This document shows, one piece after another, positions 45,247 through 53,978 of a stretch of DNA of 64,000 nucleotides (within the stretch, counting starts at the first letter, position 1; each line of letters starts with the position of its first letter). Made by a program: the position numbers and the translations under genes. Origin of the DNA: Acidovorax sp. A1169. GTDB lineage: Bacteria; Pseudomonadota; Gammaproteobacteria; Burkholderiales; Burkholderiaceae_C. The stretch spans positions 62,001 to 126,000 of the forward strand of contig NZ_JAUZDX010000012.1 of the NCBI RefSeq assembly GCF_030704685.1, given 5' to 3'. The notes beneath the pieces are model-generated. The model saw only the letters and a program-made list of their open reading frames with translations, ran no database searches and was not told where the DNA came from.

Positions 45247-45536
45247 CGCCCGCCTTTTGATGCCGAGCAGCGCGATGGCACGTGCAGCCATGGTCTCCGA
45301 TGGCCTGTCTATCGCGGGAGCTCTGCCCACGAACCCCATGGCGCCAGTTTCCTGCGCATGCCAGTGGCTCGCGCGTGGGGTCAAGTCCCCGAAGCCGCCA
45401 CCAGCGGCCCATTTTGTTGTGCGCGCTTGTTGTGCGCGCACAAGCAGACAGGCCCAGGTTGGCAGGGCAACGAAGCACGCTGATGCCACGGAGTCGCTGC
45501 CCGGGCGCGCCTGGGCAATGAATGCAGGCCGCCAAC
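45247..45536. other. Spacer between two convergent terminators
   Basis: No convincing gene on either strand. A perfect 14-bp palindrome TTGTGCGCGCACAA occurs at 45430-45443. The stretch lies between the terminators of two convergent operons and may be eroded coding DNA. Confidence 0.4.
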
Positions 45537-45540
45537 AAAA

Positions 45541-45584
45541 AAGCCCCTGCAGGTCCAGAGAGCATGTCTCCATCTGCAGGGGCT
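45541..45584 (-). terminator. Intrinsic terminator after dctM
   Basis: AAGCCCCTGCAG (45541-45552) pairs with 45574-45584. The minus strand ends in a run of T from the A tract at 45536-45542. It lies just downstream of the minus-strand dctM stop. Confidence 0.85.
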
Positions 45585-45628
45585 GCTGGATGGGGCCGTC
45601 ATGGTCCCACCCGGTGCTGGTGTATTGC

Positions 45629-47410
45629 CTACTTCTTGTCGGTGGACATCGAGTCTTGCAGTGCCTTCATCGGGTCATCGGCCCCAGGTGCGGCGTCCGA
45701 GGACGGGGCCGCTGGCGCGCTGCCTTCCATGCCTGCCGTCGGGTCCGCAGCGTCAGGTGCGGTTTGCATGGTGGCTTCCATTTCCTGGCGGACCTTGTCG
45801 AGGTCATACACGACCTCCTTGTCCAGCCCGCTGGAGACGATGCCCGGGAACGCAATGACCAGGCCCACCATGATCAGCTGGATGATCACGAACGGCACGG
45901 CACCCCAGTAGATCTGCATGGTGGTGATCGGCTGGGTCAGCTTGCCGGTCACCTTGTCTATGTACTCCTTGGTCGGCGCCACGCTGCGCAGGTAGAACAG
46001 GGCGAAGCCGAAGGGCGGGTGCATGAACGAGGTCTGCATGTTGATGCCCAGCAGCACGCCGAACCAGATCAGGTCGATGCCCAGCTTGTTGGCCACCGGC
46101 GCGAGCAGCGGGACCACGATGAACGACAGCTCGAAGAAGTCCAGAAAGAAGGCCAGGAAGAAGATCATGATGTTCACCACGATCAGGAAGCCCAACTGGC
46201 CACCCGGCAGGCCGGTGAGCAGGTGCTCCACCCACAGCGGGCCATCGACACCCTGGAAGGTCAGGCCGAAGATGGTGGCGCCCACCAGGATGAACACCAC
46301 GAAGCACGACAGCTTGGTCGTGGTCTGCATGGCCTGTTTGAGCAGCGTCATGCTCAGGCGGCCGCGCACCAGGGCCATGATGAACGCGCCCAGCGCGCCC
46401 ATGGCGCCGCCTTCGGTGGGGGTTGCCACACCGAGGAAGATGGTGCCCAGCACCAGGAAGATCAGCAGCAGCGGCGGGATCAGCACGAAGGTCACGCGCT
46501 CGGCCACTCGCGAGAGCAGGCCCAGGCGGGTGATCTTGTTGACCATGGCCGCGACGAATGCCAGGGCGACGCCGAAGCACATGGACACCACGATGGTTTC
46601 GTCCAGTGCCACGCGCTCCACCGCTTCGCCGGACCACCAGGTGTGCAGCGCGGGCATGTTCTTGGCTACGTACACCGAAGCGGCCGTGCAGACGATGGTC
46701 AGCACCGCCAGCGAGGGCAGTCCGTTGTTGCCGTTGTCTTCGCGCAGGGTGCGGGCTTCTGGCGGCAGAGCTGGCACCCAGCTGGGCTTGAAGATCGCGA
46801 TCAGGATCACGTACACGGCATAGAAACCGCACAGCATCAGGCCAGGGAGGAAGGCGCCCTTGTACATGTCGCCCACGGAACGTCCCAGCTGGTCGGCCAG
46901 GATGATGAGCACCAGGGACGGGGGGATGATCTGCGCCAGCGTGCCGGAGGCAGCGATTACCCCGGTGGCCAGCCGCCGGTCATAGCCGTAGCGCATCATG
47001 ATGGGCAGGGAGATCAGGCCCATCGAAATCACCGAAGCCGCGACCACGCCGGTCGTGGCCGCCAGCAGGGTGCCCACGAAGATGACGGCCAGGGCCAGGC
47101 CGCCGCGCACGGGACCGAAGAGCTGGCCAATGGTCTCCAGCAGGTCTTCCGCCATACCGCTTCGCTCCAGTATCAGTCCCATGAGCGTGAAGAACGGAAT
47201 GGCCAGCAAGGTGTCGTTCTGCATGATGCCGAAGATCCGCAGCGGCACGGCCTGCAGCAGGGCTTCGGGCAGGACGCCCAGCTCCACGCCGATGAAGGCG
47301 AAGAACAGGCCGCAGGCCCCCAAGCTGAAGGCCACGGGAAAGCCCATCAGCAGGAAGACGATCAGCCCCGCGAACATGATCGGGGCGAGGTTGTGTATGA
47401 GGAATTCCAT
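45629..47410 (-). CDS. dctM: TRAP transporter large permease (DctM)
   Basis: Encodes 593 residues with twelve or more membrane segments. Family signatures include FFTLMGLILERSGMAEDLL, GVVAASVISMGLISLPIMMRYGYD, IIPPSLVLIILAD, FLGVATPTEGGAMGALGA and the late MHPPFGFALFYLRSVAP. It is longer than the classic 430-residue DctM because of a central loop and a Pro/Ala/Asp-rich cytoplasmic tail of about 60 residues (ATMQTAPDAADPTAG and onward). This extended form pairs with a large DctQ and TakP-like binders. It lies 18 bp downstream of dctQ. Confidence 0.93.
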   Translation of the reverse strand: MEFLIHNLAPIMFAGLIVFLLMGFPVAFSLGACGLFFAFIGVELGVLPEALLQAVPLRIFGIMQNDTLLAIPFFTLMGLILERSGMAEDLLETIGQLFGPVRGGLALAVIFVGTLLAATTGVVAASVISMGLISLPIMMRYGYDRRLATGVIAASGTLAQIIPPSLVLIILADQLGRSVGDMYKGAFLPGLMLCGFYAVYVILIAIFKPSWVPALPPEARTLREDNGNNGLPSLAVLTIVCTAASVYVAKNMPALHTWWSGEAVERVALDETIVVSMCFGVALAFVAAMVNKITRLGLLSRVAERVTFVLIPPLLLIFLVLGTIFLGVATPTEGGAMGALGAFIMALVRGRLSMTLLKQAMQTTTKLSCFVVFILVGATIFGLTFQGVDGPLWVEHLLTGLPGGQLGFLIVVNIMIFFLAFFLDFFELSFIVVPLLAPVANKLGIDLIWFGVLLGINMQTSFMHPPFGFALFYLRSVAPTKEYIDKVTGKLTQPITTMQIYWGAVPFVIIQLIMVGLVIAFPGIVSSGLDKEVVYDLDKVRQEMEATMQTAPDAADPTAGMEGSAPAAPSSDAAPGADDPMKALQDSMSTDKK

Positions 47411-47428
47411 GATGTGTGTGGTCTCCGC

Positions 47429-48049
47429 TCAAGCGGCCTTGTCGGCGGTGTTGCCAGAGTTCTTGGCGGCTTCGGACAGGCGGCGGATAGAGTCGGCCAG
47501 CTCTTCTTCTGCCGTCTTCTCGGCCTTCTTGTTCGTCGGGTCTTCGATCAGGCCCTGCAGGAAGGCGATGCGCTTGATGAGCTCGGACCAGCCCTGCAGC
47601 AGCAGCAGCCCGAAGCCCAGCGGCATCATGAGGTACACAGGCCAGCGCAGGAGGCCACCAGCGTTGTTCGACATTTCGCCCGAGACGAATGCGCGGTAGA
47701 AGAACGGAATGCCGTACCAGAGCACGGCCAGGCACATGGGCGTGAGAAAAACGATGAAACCGAAAATGTCGATCAGGATCTGCTTGCGCTTGGACAGGCG
47801 GCTGGAGATGACGTCGACCTTGACATGCTCGTTCTGCAACAGCGTATAGCCTGCCGCAAGCAGGAACGAAGCCGCAAACAGGTACCACTGCACTTCGAGG
47901 AAGGCATTCGAGCTGACGTTGAACGCCTTGCGCACTATGGCATTGACGCCGCTGATCAAGGTCGAGGCAAGAATGAGCCAGATGACGTATTTGCCGATCT
48001 GCGTACTTAGCCAGTCGACCCCCCGTGAAAATTTAAGTAGAGCCTGCAT
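47429..48049 (-). CDS. dctQ: TRAP transporter small permease (DctQ)
   Basis: Encodes 206 residues from MQALLKFSRG at 48049, with GGAGAC upstream. Four membrane helices are visible (YVIWLILASTLISGVNAIV, WYLFAASFLLAAGYTLL, IFGFIVFLTPMCLAVLWYG, PVYLMMPLGFGLLLLQGW). NEHVKVDV after helix 2 is the DctQ signature. A charged C-terminal tail (KKAEKTAEEELADSIRRL) extends into the cytoplasm. It is the first gene of the permease operon dctQM, whose promoter lies in the 48.05-48.2 kb A/T-rich stretch. Confidence 0.92.
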   Translation of the reverse strand: MQALLKFSRGVDWLSTQIGKYVIWLILASTLISGVNAIVRKAFNVSSNAFLEVQWYLFAASFLLAAGYTLLQNEHVKVDVISSRLSKRKQILIDIFGFIVFLTPMCLAVLWYGIPFFYRAFVSGEMSNNAGGLLRWPVYLMMPLGFGLLLLQGWSELIKRIAFLQGLIEDPTNKKAEKTAEEELADSIRRLSEAAKNSGNTADKAA

Positions 48050-48487
48050 GGTGTCTCCAATAAAAAGGCTGTGCGTAGGAAATGCACGACGCATCCACGG
48101 ATAGGTGCAGGCATCGTACAAACTGTGACAACGGCGCGATTCTACGGAGCACTTTAATTGGAGCCTGACGGCAGTGTGACGGTGTTATCCCTTGTTGCAG
48201 CCTCAATTTGTTGCTATTAAATGTGTAGCAATTAGGGTTTCTTCCTAGGCTAAAAGCAGCGCCAGGCGCGGGAAAAAGGGCTGCCAGGCCCAGTGATGCG
48301 TGGGATGAGCTGAGCCCTGCCCCGGCGGGGGGAGCCGGGGTTCATGGCTATCGATGCCATACCTCACACAGTCTCTCGCCCGCTCGGATGGCCGCGCAGG
48401 TAGATTGCGAAGCACTGTGTGGCGCAACTTGCGGCGTTCGGTGAGAACTTCGATGGGCGATGTGCCTTGCCCTTTCAGGCAGGAGGC
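48050..48487. other. Intergenic region upstream of dctQ
   Basis: A 438-bp gap. The A/T-rich part at 48130-48240 likely holds the dctQM promoter. TTGCTA (48211-48216) and TAGCAA (48226-48231) form a small hairpin of the type seen between genes in this family. 48245-48487 shows nothing I can support as a gene. Confidence 0.45.
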
Positions 48488-49612
48488 TCAAAATGCCGGC
48501 GGCCTCTGGCTGCGCTTGGGCTGGGCAAACTGCCACCAGGGCAGCACGGCGCTCATGGACAGCACCTCGCCGCAGTGCATGGCTGCGTAGCCGGGCAGCG
48601 CCGCCATCTGCGCCTGCCATGCCGGGGTCTGCAGCAGGTCGCGCAGTGCCTGGGTGGCCGGCTGCTCCAGTGTCGACTTCAGGCAGGCCAGGTGGTAGCG
48701 CTCCTGCACCAGGGGCACGAAGCCCAGCCCCCGGGCATGGGCCGCCAGTTCGATGCCCATGCCCACGTCGGCGGCGCCCGCCGCCACGGCCTGGGCCACG
48801 GCCGTGTGCGAGGGCTCATGGCGCTCATAGCCTTGCAGGTCGCCAGGGCCCAGATCCGATTGCGCCAGCAGGTCGTCCAGCAGCACCCGCGTGCCGGTGC
48901 CCAGGGGCCGGTTCACGAAGCGCACGCCCTGGCGGGCCACGTCGGCCAGCGTCTGCAAGCCCAGCGGGTTGCCCCGCGCGACGATCAGCCCCTGGGTGCG
49001 CTGCGCAAAGCCGATGATCTTGTGGCGCCCCGGCCGCAGCAGGGGTTTGTAGGTGCGGGCGGCCAGCGAATCGGCGGCGGGGGCCTCCCGGGTGTGGAAG
49101 CCGGCGATCGTGCAGCGGCCCTCGTTGAGCGCGCGGATCGCGTCCACGCTGCCGGTGAAGCGGATATCGAGGTGCAGCGCGCCGGTTTCGCCCGGCGTGG
49201 CCGCATAGGCACGCAGCGCGGCAAGCGCATCGTCATGGCTGGCATACATGGTGAGCACATGCGCGTGTTCGTCGAAGGCCACGGCGAAGGCGCGCTCCAG
49301 GTCGGCGTGCAGGGCGGCGATCTGCGGCGCCAGCCGGGCCTGGGCCTGGCGCTCGGCCCAAAGCAGCTTGGCGCCGAACTCGCTGAGCTGGGCGGACTGC
49401 CCCTTGCCCCAGATGATGAGTTCGCCCCCCAACTGCTCCTCCCACCGCTTGAGGGCGCCCCACACGTGGCGGTACGACAGCTGCAGCGCGCGCGCCGCGC
49501 CGGAGATGGAGCCTTCCTCGGCCACCGCCTGCAGCAGTTCGGGCAGGGGGTTGCGGATCTGGGCGTCGCCCGCATTGCGGCTGAGCGTGTAGTGAAGTTG
49601 GACCCTATGCAC
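48488..49612 (-). CDS. Regulator with ModE-like HTH and substrate-binding domain
   Basis: Encodes 374 residues. An N-terminal LysR/ModE-type winged helix (NPLPELLQAVAEEGSISGAARALQLSYRHVWGALKRWEEQLGG, then LSEFGAKLLWAE) joins a C-terminal periplasmic-binding-protein-like domain. That domain has LHLDIRFTGSVDAIRALNEGRCTIAGFH and QGLIVARGNPLGLQTLADVARQGVRFVNRPLGTGTRVLLD and HTAVAQAVAAGAADVGMG, the group fused to MoeA-like or ModE regulators. It is divergent (49 bp) from a tungstate-type ABC importer, so it probably senses tungstate or molybdate (or a cofactor) and controls that operon. Confidence 0.85.
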   Translation of the reverse strand: MHRVQLHYTLSRNAGDAQIRNPLPELLQAVAEEGSISGAARALQLSYRHVWGALKRWEEQLGGELIIWGKGQSAQLSEFGAKLLWAERQAQARLAPQIAALHADLERAFAVAFDEHAHVLTMYASHDDALAALRAYAATPGETGALHLDIRFTGSVDAIRALNEGRCTIAGFHTREAPAADSLAARTYKPLLRPGRHKIIGFAQRTQGLIVARGNPLGLQTLADVARQGVRFVNRPLGTGTRVLLDDLLAQSDLGPGDLQGYERHEPSHTAVAQAVAAGAADVGMGIELAAHARGLGFVPLVQERYHLACLKSTLEQPATQALRDLLQTPAWQAQMAALPGYAAMHCGEVLSMSAVLPWWQFAQPKRSQRPPAF

Positions 49613-49661
49613 GGACGTTCATATCGCTGGAGATGGAGGAGGTCCCTACGATAGCCCAAGC

Positions 49662-50399
49662 ATGTCCACCCTGACGCAAAGCGCCGCCACCGCCCTCGAA
49701 CTCACGCTGTCGGCCGACCCGGCGCTGTGGACCATCGTCGGCCGCTCCCTGTCGGTCAGCGCTACGGCCTGTGCGCTGGCGTGTGCTGCGGGTCTGGTGC
49801 TCGGTGCCTGGCTGGGCGTGGCCCGTTTCGCGGGCCGGGGCGCGGTGCTGGCGGTGCTCAACACCCTGCTGGCCGTACCCTCGGTAGTGGTGGGGCTGGT
49901 GGTGTACCTGCTGCTCTCGCGCAGCGGCCCGCTCGGTGCCCTGGGCTGGCTGTTCAGCTTCAAGGCCATGGTGCTGGCCCAGGCCATCCTGGTGCTGCCG
50001 GTGGTCACCGCGCTCACACGCCAGGTGGTGGAAGACGCCGAACGGGCCCATGGCGAGCAGCTGCGCTCGCTGGGCGCCGGCACGCTGCTGCGCAGCCTGC
50101 TGCTGGCCTGGGACGAGCGCTATGCGCTGCTCACCGTGCTCATCGCCTCGTTCGGTCGCGCCATCTCCGAGGTCGGCGCGGTGATGATCGTGGGCGGCAA
50201 CATCGATGGCTTCACCCGAGTCATGACCACGGCCATCGCGCTGGAAACCAGCAAGGGCGACCTGCCCCTGGCGCTGGCGCTGGGCCTGGTGCTGCTGGGT
50301 GTGGTGCTGGCGCTCAACGTGCTGATCGCACTGCTGCGCCGCTGGCGCGAACGTGTGGATGGCGGCACGTCCGACGCCATGGCGGGGGTGGCTGCATGA
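49662..50399 (+). CDS. tupB: Tungstate-type ABC transporter permease (TupB-like)
   Basis: Encodes 245 residues with about five or six membrane helices. The EAA-like loop is in EDAERAHGEQLRSLGAGTLLRSLLLAWDERYALLTVLIASFGRAISEVGAVMIVGGNIDGFTRVMTTAIALETSKGD, the TupB pattern. It is the first gene of an importer operon and its stop overlaps the ATPase start (ATGA at 50396). Inner membrane. The tungstate assignment comes from order and the TupA-like binder at the end of the operon. Confidence 0.88.
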   Translation: MSTLTQSAATALELTLSADPALWTIVGRSLSVSATACALACAAGLVLGAWLGVARFAGRGAVLAVLNTLLAVPSVVVGLVVYLLLSRSGPLGALGWLFSFKAMVLAQAILVLPVVTALTRQVVEDAERAHGEQLRSLGAGTLLRSLLLAWDERYALLTVLIASFGRAISEVGAVMIVGGNIDGFTRVMTTAIALETSKGDLPLALALGLVLLGVVLALNVLIALLRRWRERVDGGTSDAMAGVAA

Positions 50400-51157
50400 G
50401 GCATCCGGCGCCCCTTCCCATGGCCGTGCCTGTGACTGTGTCTGTGGCCTCCCCGCTGATCGACCTGCACGGCGTGGCCGTGCGCTATGGGCGCGTGCAG
50501 GCGCTGGCCGACATCGACCTGCGCATTGCCCCTGGTGAGCGCGTGGCCCTGGTGGGCGCCAATGGCAGTGGCAAGAGCACCCTGCTGCGCGTGCTGCACG
50601 GCCTGGTGGCGCCCAGTGCCGGCCAAGTGCAGCGCGATGCCACGCAGCGCCAGGCCATGCTGTTCCAGCGCCCGCACATGCTGCGCACCAGCGCCCAGAA
50701 CAACGTGGCGCTGGCCCTGTGGCTGCGCGGCACGCGCTGGCGCGATGCGCGGGCCCAGGCGCTGGCGGCACTGCGGCGCGTGGGGCTCGAAGCCATTGCC
50801 CTGCAGAACGCGCGCACCCTCTCGGGCGGGCAGCAGCAGCGCGTGGCGCTGGCGCGGGCCTGGGCCCTGCGGCCTGGCGTGCTGCTGCTCGACGAACCCA
50901 CCGCCAGCCTGGACCCGCATGCCAAGCGCGAAGTCGAGGGCCTGATGGCCGACCTCGCAGCCAGCCCTGCAGATGGCTGCGCGCAGGCCGTGACCATGGT
51001 CTTCAGCAGCCACAACCTGGGCCAGGTCAAGCGGCTGGCCAGCCGCGTGGTCTACCTGGAGCAGGGCCGCATCGTGGCCGACCTGCCGGTGCACGAGTTT
51101 TTCAACGGCCCCCTGCCGGAGGCCGCGCGTTTGTTCGTCAAAGGAGAAATAGGATGA
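50396..51157 (+). CDS. tupC: Tungstate-type ABC transporter ATPase (TupC-like)
   Basis: Encodes 253 residues with Walker A GANGSGKST, Q-loop in LFQRPHMLRTSAQNNV, signature LSGGQQQRVALARAWAL, Walker B LLLDEPTASLD and switch histidine in FSSHN. It lacks the C-terminal TOBE/Mop domain that ModC has, consistent with Tup importers. It overlaps the permease stop and its own stop overlaps the binding-protein start (51154-51157), so three genes are coupled. A second start, MAVPVTV, nine residues in is possible. Confidence 0.9.
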   Translation: MRHPAPLPMAVPVTVSVASPLIDLHGVAVRYGRVQALADIDLRIAPGERVALVGANGSGKSTLLRVLHGLVAPSAGQVQRDATQRQAMLFQRPHMLRTSAQNNVALALWLRGTRWRDARAQALAALRRVGLEAIALQNARTLSGGQQQRVALARAWALRPGVLLLDEPTASLDPHAKREVEGLMADLAASPADGCAQAVTMVFSSHNLGQVKRLASRVVYLEQGRIVADLPVHEFFNGPLPEAARLFVKGEIG

Positions 51158-51990
51158 GACATCACTACAAGACCCCACGCAGCCGCCTGCCGTTCGCGCC
51201 CCATGTGGTCGCACTGGCCATCGTCTTCGCGCACGGCGCGGCATTGGCGCAGACCACGATCACCATGGCGTCCACCACGTCCACCGAGCAGTCGGGCCTG
51301 TTCGGCTACCTGCTGCCCGAGTTCAAGAAGGCCAGCGGCATCGACGTCAAGGTGGTGGCCCTGGGCACCGGACAGGCCCTGGACATGGCGCGCCGCGGCG
51401 ATGCCGACCTGCTCTTCGTGCACGACCAGGTGGCCGAGGAAAAATTCGTGGCCGATGGCTGGGGCGTCAAGCGCTACCCGGTGATGTACAACGACTTCGT
51501 CCTCATAGGCCCCAAGGCCGACCCGGCGGGAACGCAGGGCAAGGACATCGTCGAGGCCCTGAAGAAGCTGGGCACCGGAAACGTCGCCTTCATCTCGCGC
51601 GGCGACAAGAGCGGCACGCACGCCGCCGAGCTGCGTTACTGGAAGCTGGCGGGCGCCGACGCGGCCAAGGGCAGCGGCTACAAGGAATGCGGCTGCGGCA
51701 TGGGCCCGGCACTGAACATTGCTGCCTCCAGCGGCGCCTACGTGCTGGCCGACCGGGGCACCTGGCTGAACTTCAAGAACCGCGCCGACATGGTGGTGCT
51801 GGTGGAGGGAGACACGCGCCTGTTCAACCAGTACGGCGTGATGGTGGTCAACCCGGCCAAGCACCCCCAGGTCAAGGTGCAGGACGCACAGAAGTTCGTG
51901 GACTGGGTGGTCTCGCCCGGCGGGCAGGCCAGCATCGCGGGCTACAAGATCGGGGGCGAACAGCTGTTCTTTCCGAACGCCGGTAAGTGA
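51154..51990 (+). CDS. tupA: Tungstate-type ABC transporter binding protein (TupA-like)
   Basis: Encodes 278 residues with a signal peptide ending ALAQ. The mature N-terminus ITMASTTSTEQSGLFGYLLPEF carries the TTST-type anion-binding motif of TupA. FISRGDKSGTHAAELRYW holds the second phosphate-like loop and YKECGCGMGPALN is family-typical. It is periplasmic. It binds tungstate with very high affinity in characterised members; the precise oxyanion here is inferred. AGGAGAAATAGG precedes the start. Confidence 0.9.
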   Translation: MRHHYKTPRSRLPFAPHVVALAIVFAHGAALAQTTITMASTTSTEQSGLFGYLLPEFKKASGIDVKVVALGTGQALDMARRGDADLLFVHDQVAEEKFVADGWGVKRYPVMYNDFVLIGPKADPAGTQGKDIVEALKKLGTGNVAFISRGDKSGTHAAELRYWKLAGADAAKGSGYKECGCGMGPALNIAASSGAYVLADRGTWLNFKNRADMVVLVEGDTRLFNQYGVMVVNPAKHPQVKVQDAQKFVDWVVSPGGQASIAGYKIGGEQLFFPNAGK

Positions 51991-51991
51991 T

Positions 51992-52471
51992 TCAGGTCCA
52001 CAGGGTGGGCTTGGCCACCATGAGGTAGAACACCACGGCCATGGCCACAAAGGCCGGGTAGCCCAGCGCCTCCCACCAGCGCGCATGGCGCCAGTAGGTG
52101 GCGGGCAGGGAATCGCTGCCGGCGTCAAGCGCCTGCTGGGCCAGGGCGCGCATGCGCAACTGCAGCCACACCACGGGCAGCCAGCACAGGCCCGCCAGGG
52201 CAAACAGCGCAAGGGATGCGGCGAGCCAGGGGGTGGACAGGGGCAGCCCTGCCATGTGCGCCATGGCCAGCCCCGTGGCAGGCTGGATGAACACCGTGGG
52301 CGTGGTGAACCACCAGTCCGCCCGCACCACCAGCCGCGCCACCACGGCCTGGGCCTGCAGGTTGCCGCTGCGGTTGGCAAAAAACATGTAGTAGGCCGAA
52401 CCCAGGCCCGTGCCCACCAGCAGCACGCTGGAGACGATGTGGATCCATTTCAGGGTCAGGTACAGGCTCAT
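51992..52471 (-). CDS. DUF2269 family membrane protein
   Basis: Encodes 159 residues with four membrane helices: TLKWIHIVSSVLLVGTGLGSAYYMFFANRS, WWFTTPTVFIQPATGLAMAHMAGLPL, SLALFALAGLCWLPVVWLQL and ALGYPAFVAMAVVFYLMVAKPTLW. The helix 1 KWIHIVSS and helix 2 TP motifs are those of DUF2269 proteins, related to b-type cytochrome-like or integral proteins of unknown function. It is the last of four overlapping genes and is convergent with tupA, separated by one base. Confidence 0.85.
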   Translation of the reverse strand: MSLYLTLKWIHIVSSVLLVGTGLGSAYYMFFANRSGNLQAQAVVARLVVRADWWFTTPTVFIQPATGLAMAHMAGLPLSTPWLAASLALFALAGLCWLPVVWLQLRMRALAQQALDAGSDSLPATYWRHARWWEALGYPAFVAMAVVFYLMVAKPTLWT

Positions 52472-52839
52472 GGATGGGGGGCGTCGCGCAACAGCACGAT
52501 CAGGATGGCGGCGATCGGCAGGTTCTTGGTCAGCGGGCCGAAGGGGTGCAGCCACCACCCCGGCTCGATGGCGGTGGCCAGCAGGGTCATCGCCACCATC
52601 AGCAGCAGCGCGGCGGCATAGGCCGAGCGGCCGGGCCACAGGGCGATCCACAGGCCCACCACGGCATCGGCGGCGGCGCCGGCCAGCACCAGGGCGGTGA
52701 CGAGCTGCGGGCTGTTGAAGGGCAGGGTGGCCAGCAATTGTCGGCTTTGGCCATCGAGCTCCCAGACGCTGACGACAGCGGTGGCGAGCCAGACGAAGAC
52801 CAGGCTGTAGCGCAGCAGGCGGTGTTGTGCGTCGCTCAC
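52468..52839 (-). CDS. DoxX-like small membrane protein
   Basis: Encodes 123 residues from a GTG start at 52839 that overlaps the stop of the upstream gene (GTGA), the main reason for this start. Four membrane helices include LVFVWLATAVVSVWEL, LVLAGAAADAVVGLWIALWPG and AAALLLMVAMTLLATAIEPGWWLHPFGPLTKNLPIAAILIVLL. The HPFGPLTKN motif is typical of DoxX-like proteins encoded next to NAD-dependent dehydrogenases. Its stop overlaps the DUF2269 start. The function is unknown. Confidence 0.8.
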   Translation of the reverse strand: MSDAQHRLLRYSLVFVWLATAVVSVWELDGQSRQLLATLPFNSPQLVTALVLAGAAADAVVGLWIALWPGRSAYAAALLLMVAMTLLATAIEPGWWLHPFGPLTKNLPIAAILIVLLRDAPHP

Positions 52840-53978
52840 GGGTTGGGGGTCTCTTCCACCACATCCGTCAGCATGCCCCACTTCGCGAACTCGGGGGCGA
52901 AGGCCTCCAGGGGCAGCAGGCTGGTGCTGGTGTGGGCACCAATGGGCAGGACGGGTGGAACGACCTGGCCGCGCGCGAGCTGGCGCGCCAGCAGGATGGC
53001 GGCCATGCACGGGATCTCGGGGCCGTGGTCGCTGTCTGCGGCAATGTGCCAGGCGCGGTGGCGCACAGCGCCCTCGCCATCGGCACCGGCCACGCGCACC
53101 ACCATGCCGCCCAGCGGCGTGCCCAAAAAGTCGAAGACCCCGCCGGTGTGGTGCATGAGCCCGGCCAGGCGCTCGGGATGGCGCAGCAGGCCCCAGGCGC
53201 GCAGTGCGGCGATGGCGGCAAAGGCCCGCTGGGCCAAGCCCACTTCGAGCGCGGCGCGAAAGCTCACGCGCTGCGTCACCTGGTAGTGGGCGGGCAGCAG
53301 CTCCAAGTCGGGGATGTCGCACACCGCTGCCAGGCGTGGGCGCAGGCGCTGGAACTGCACCGGGGTGGGCGCCGCCCAGCCCAGCCGGTTCTGCCAGCGG
53401 CCTTGCTCCCACACGGCAATGGCTTCGCCGCAGTAGCTGAGCACGGCTGCCAGCGTGGCCTGGCCGCGCGGCGCGCGCTGGGCGGGGGCGATGCAGATGT
53501 CGATGCTGTCGATGCGCTGCCAGCCGGCGCACAGGTGGTCCACCACGGCCGAGGACAGCGCCGGCACCGTGCTGGCCCCGCAGACCGCCGTGCGCCCCGC
53601 TGCCGTGAACCGGGCGTGCAGCGCCGCCGGGAAGTCGCAGACGAAGCGGCGCCCATCGGCCAGGTCGATGTAGTGGGCGCCCGCTTCGGCGGCCGCTTCG
53701 GCCACCGAATAGCCCTGTGCCTGGAACGGCCCTGCCGTGTGTACCACCAGGCCCACGCCGTGCGCACGCAGTGCCTGGGCCAGGCCGGGCGCGCTGTGGT
53801 CCAGCGCGATGCCCTGTGCGCCACCGCCCAGCGTGGCGGCCAATGCCTGGGCGCTGGCGGCACGGCGCCCCGCCACCAGCAGCTGGATGCGCTCGTCACC
53901 CGCCAGCGCGCGGCAGATGCGCGCGCCGAAGTTGCCATAGCCCCCCAGTACCAGGGTGGTCAGCGGTGGCGTGCTCAT
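52836..53978 (-). CDS. Saccharopine dehydrogenase family protein
   Basis: Encodes 380 residues. The N-terminal Rossmann fold TLVLGGYGNFGARICRALAG contains GxGxxG-like glycines, and AGRRAASAQALAATL follows. The catalytic-domain helix GAHYIDLADGRRFVCDF and CGASTVPALSSAVVDHL are typical. Members reduce imino acids or act in unknown redox steps. It sits between an EAL protein and the DoxX-like gene, each joined by 4-base overlaps. With DoxX-like and DUF2269 partners it may form a membrane-attached oxidoreductase. Confidence 0.85.
   Translation of the reverse strand: MSTPPLTTLVLGGYGNFGARICRALAGDERIQLLVAGRRAASAQALAATLGGGAQGIALDHSAPGLAQALRAHGVGLVVHTAGPFQAQGYSVAEAAAEAGAHYIDLADGRRFVCDFPAALHARFTAAGRTAVCGASTVPALSSAVVDHLCAGWQRIDSIDICIAPAQRAPRGQATLAAVLSYCGEAIAVWEQGRWQNRLGWAAPTPVQFQRLRPRLAAVCDIPDLELLPAHYQVTQRVSFRAALEVGLAQRAFAAIAALRAWGLLRHPERLAGLMHHTGGVFDFLGTPLGGMVVRVAGADGEGAVRHRAWHIAADSDHGPEIPCMAAILLARQLARGQVVPPVLPIGAHTSTSLLPLEAFAPEFAKWGMLTDVVEETPNP

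Noticed and set aside
45430..45443. Perfect 14-bp palindrome TTGTGCGCGCACAA
   Set aside because: Lies between two terminators with no promoter or gene start within reach; alternating purine-pyrimidine DNA gives such palindromes by chance.
45098..48010. Very long plus-strand open frame opposite dctQM
   Set aside because: Runs through two terminators and two conserved permease genes; composition (Gln/His/Asp-rich) is that of antisense to membrane helices.
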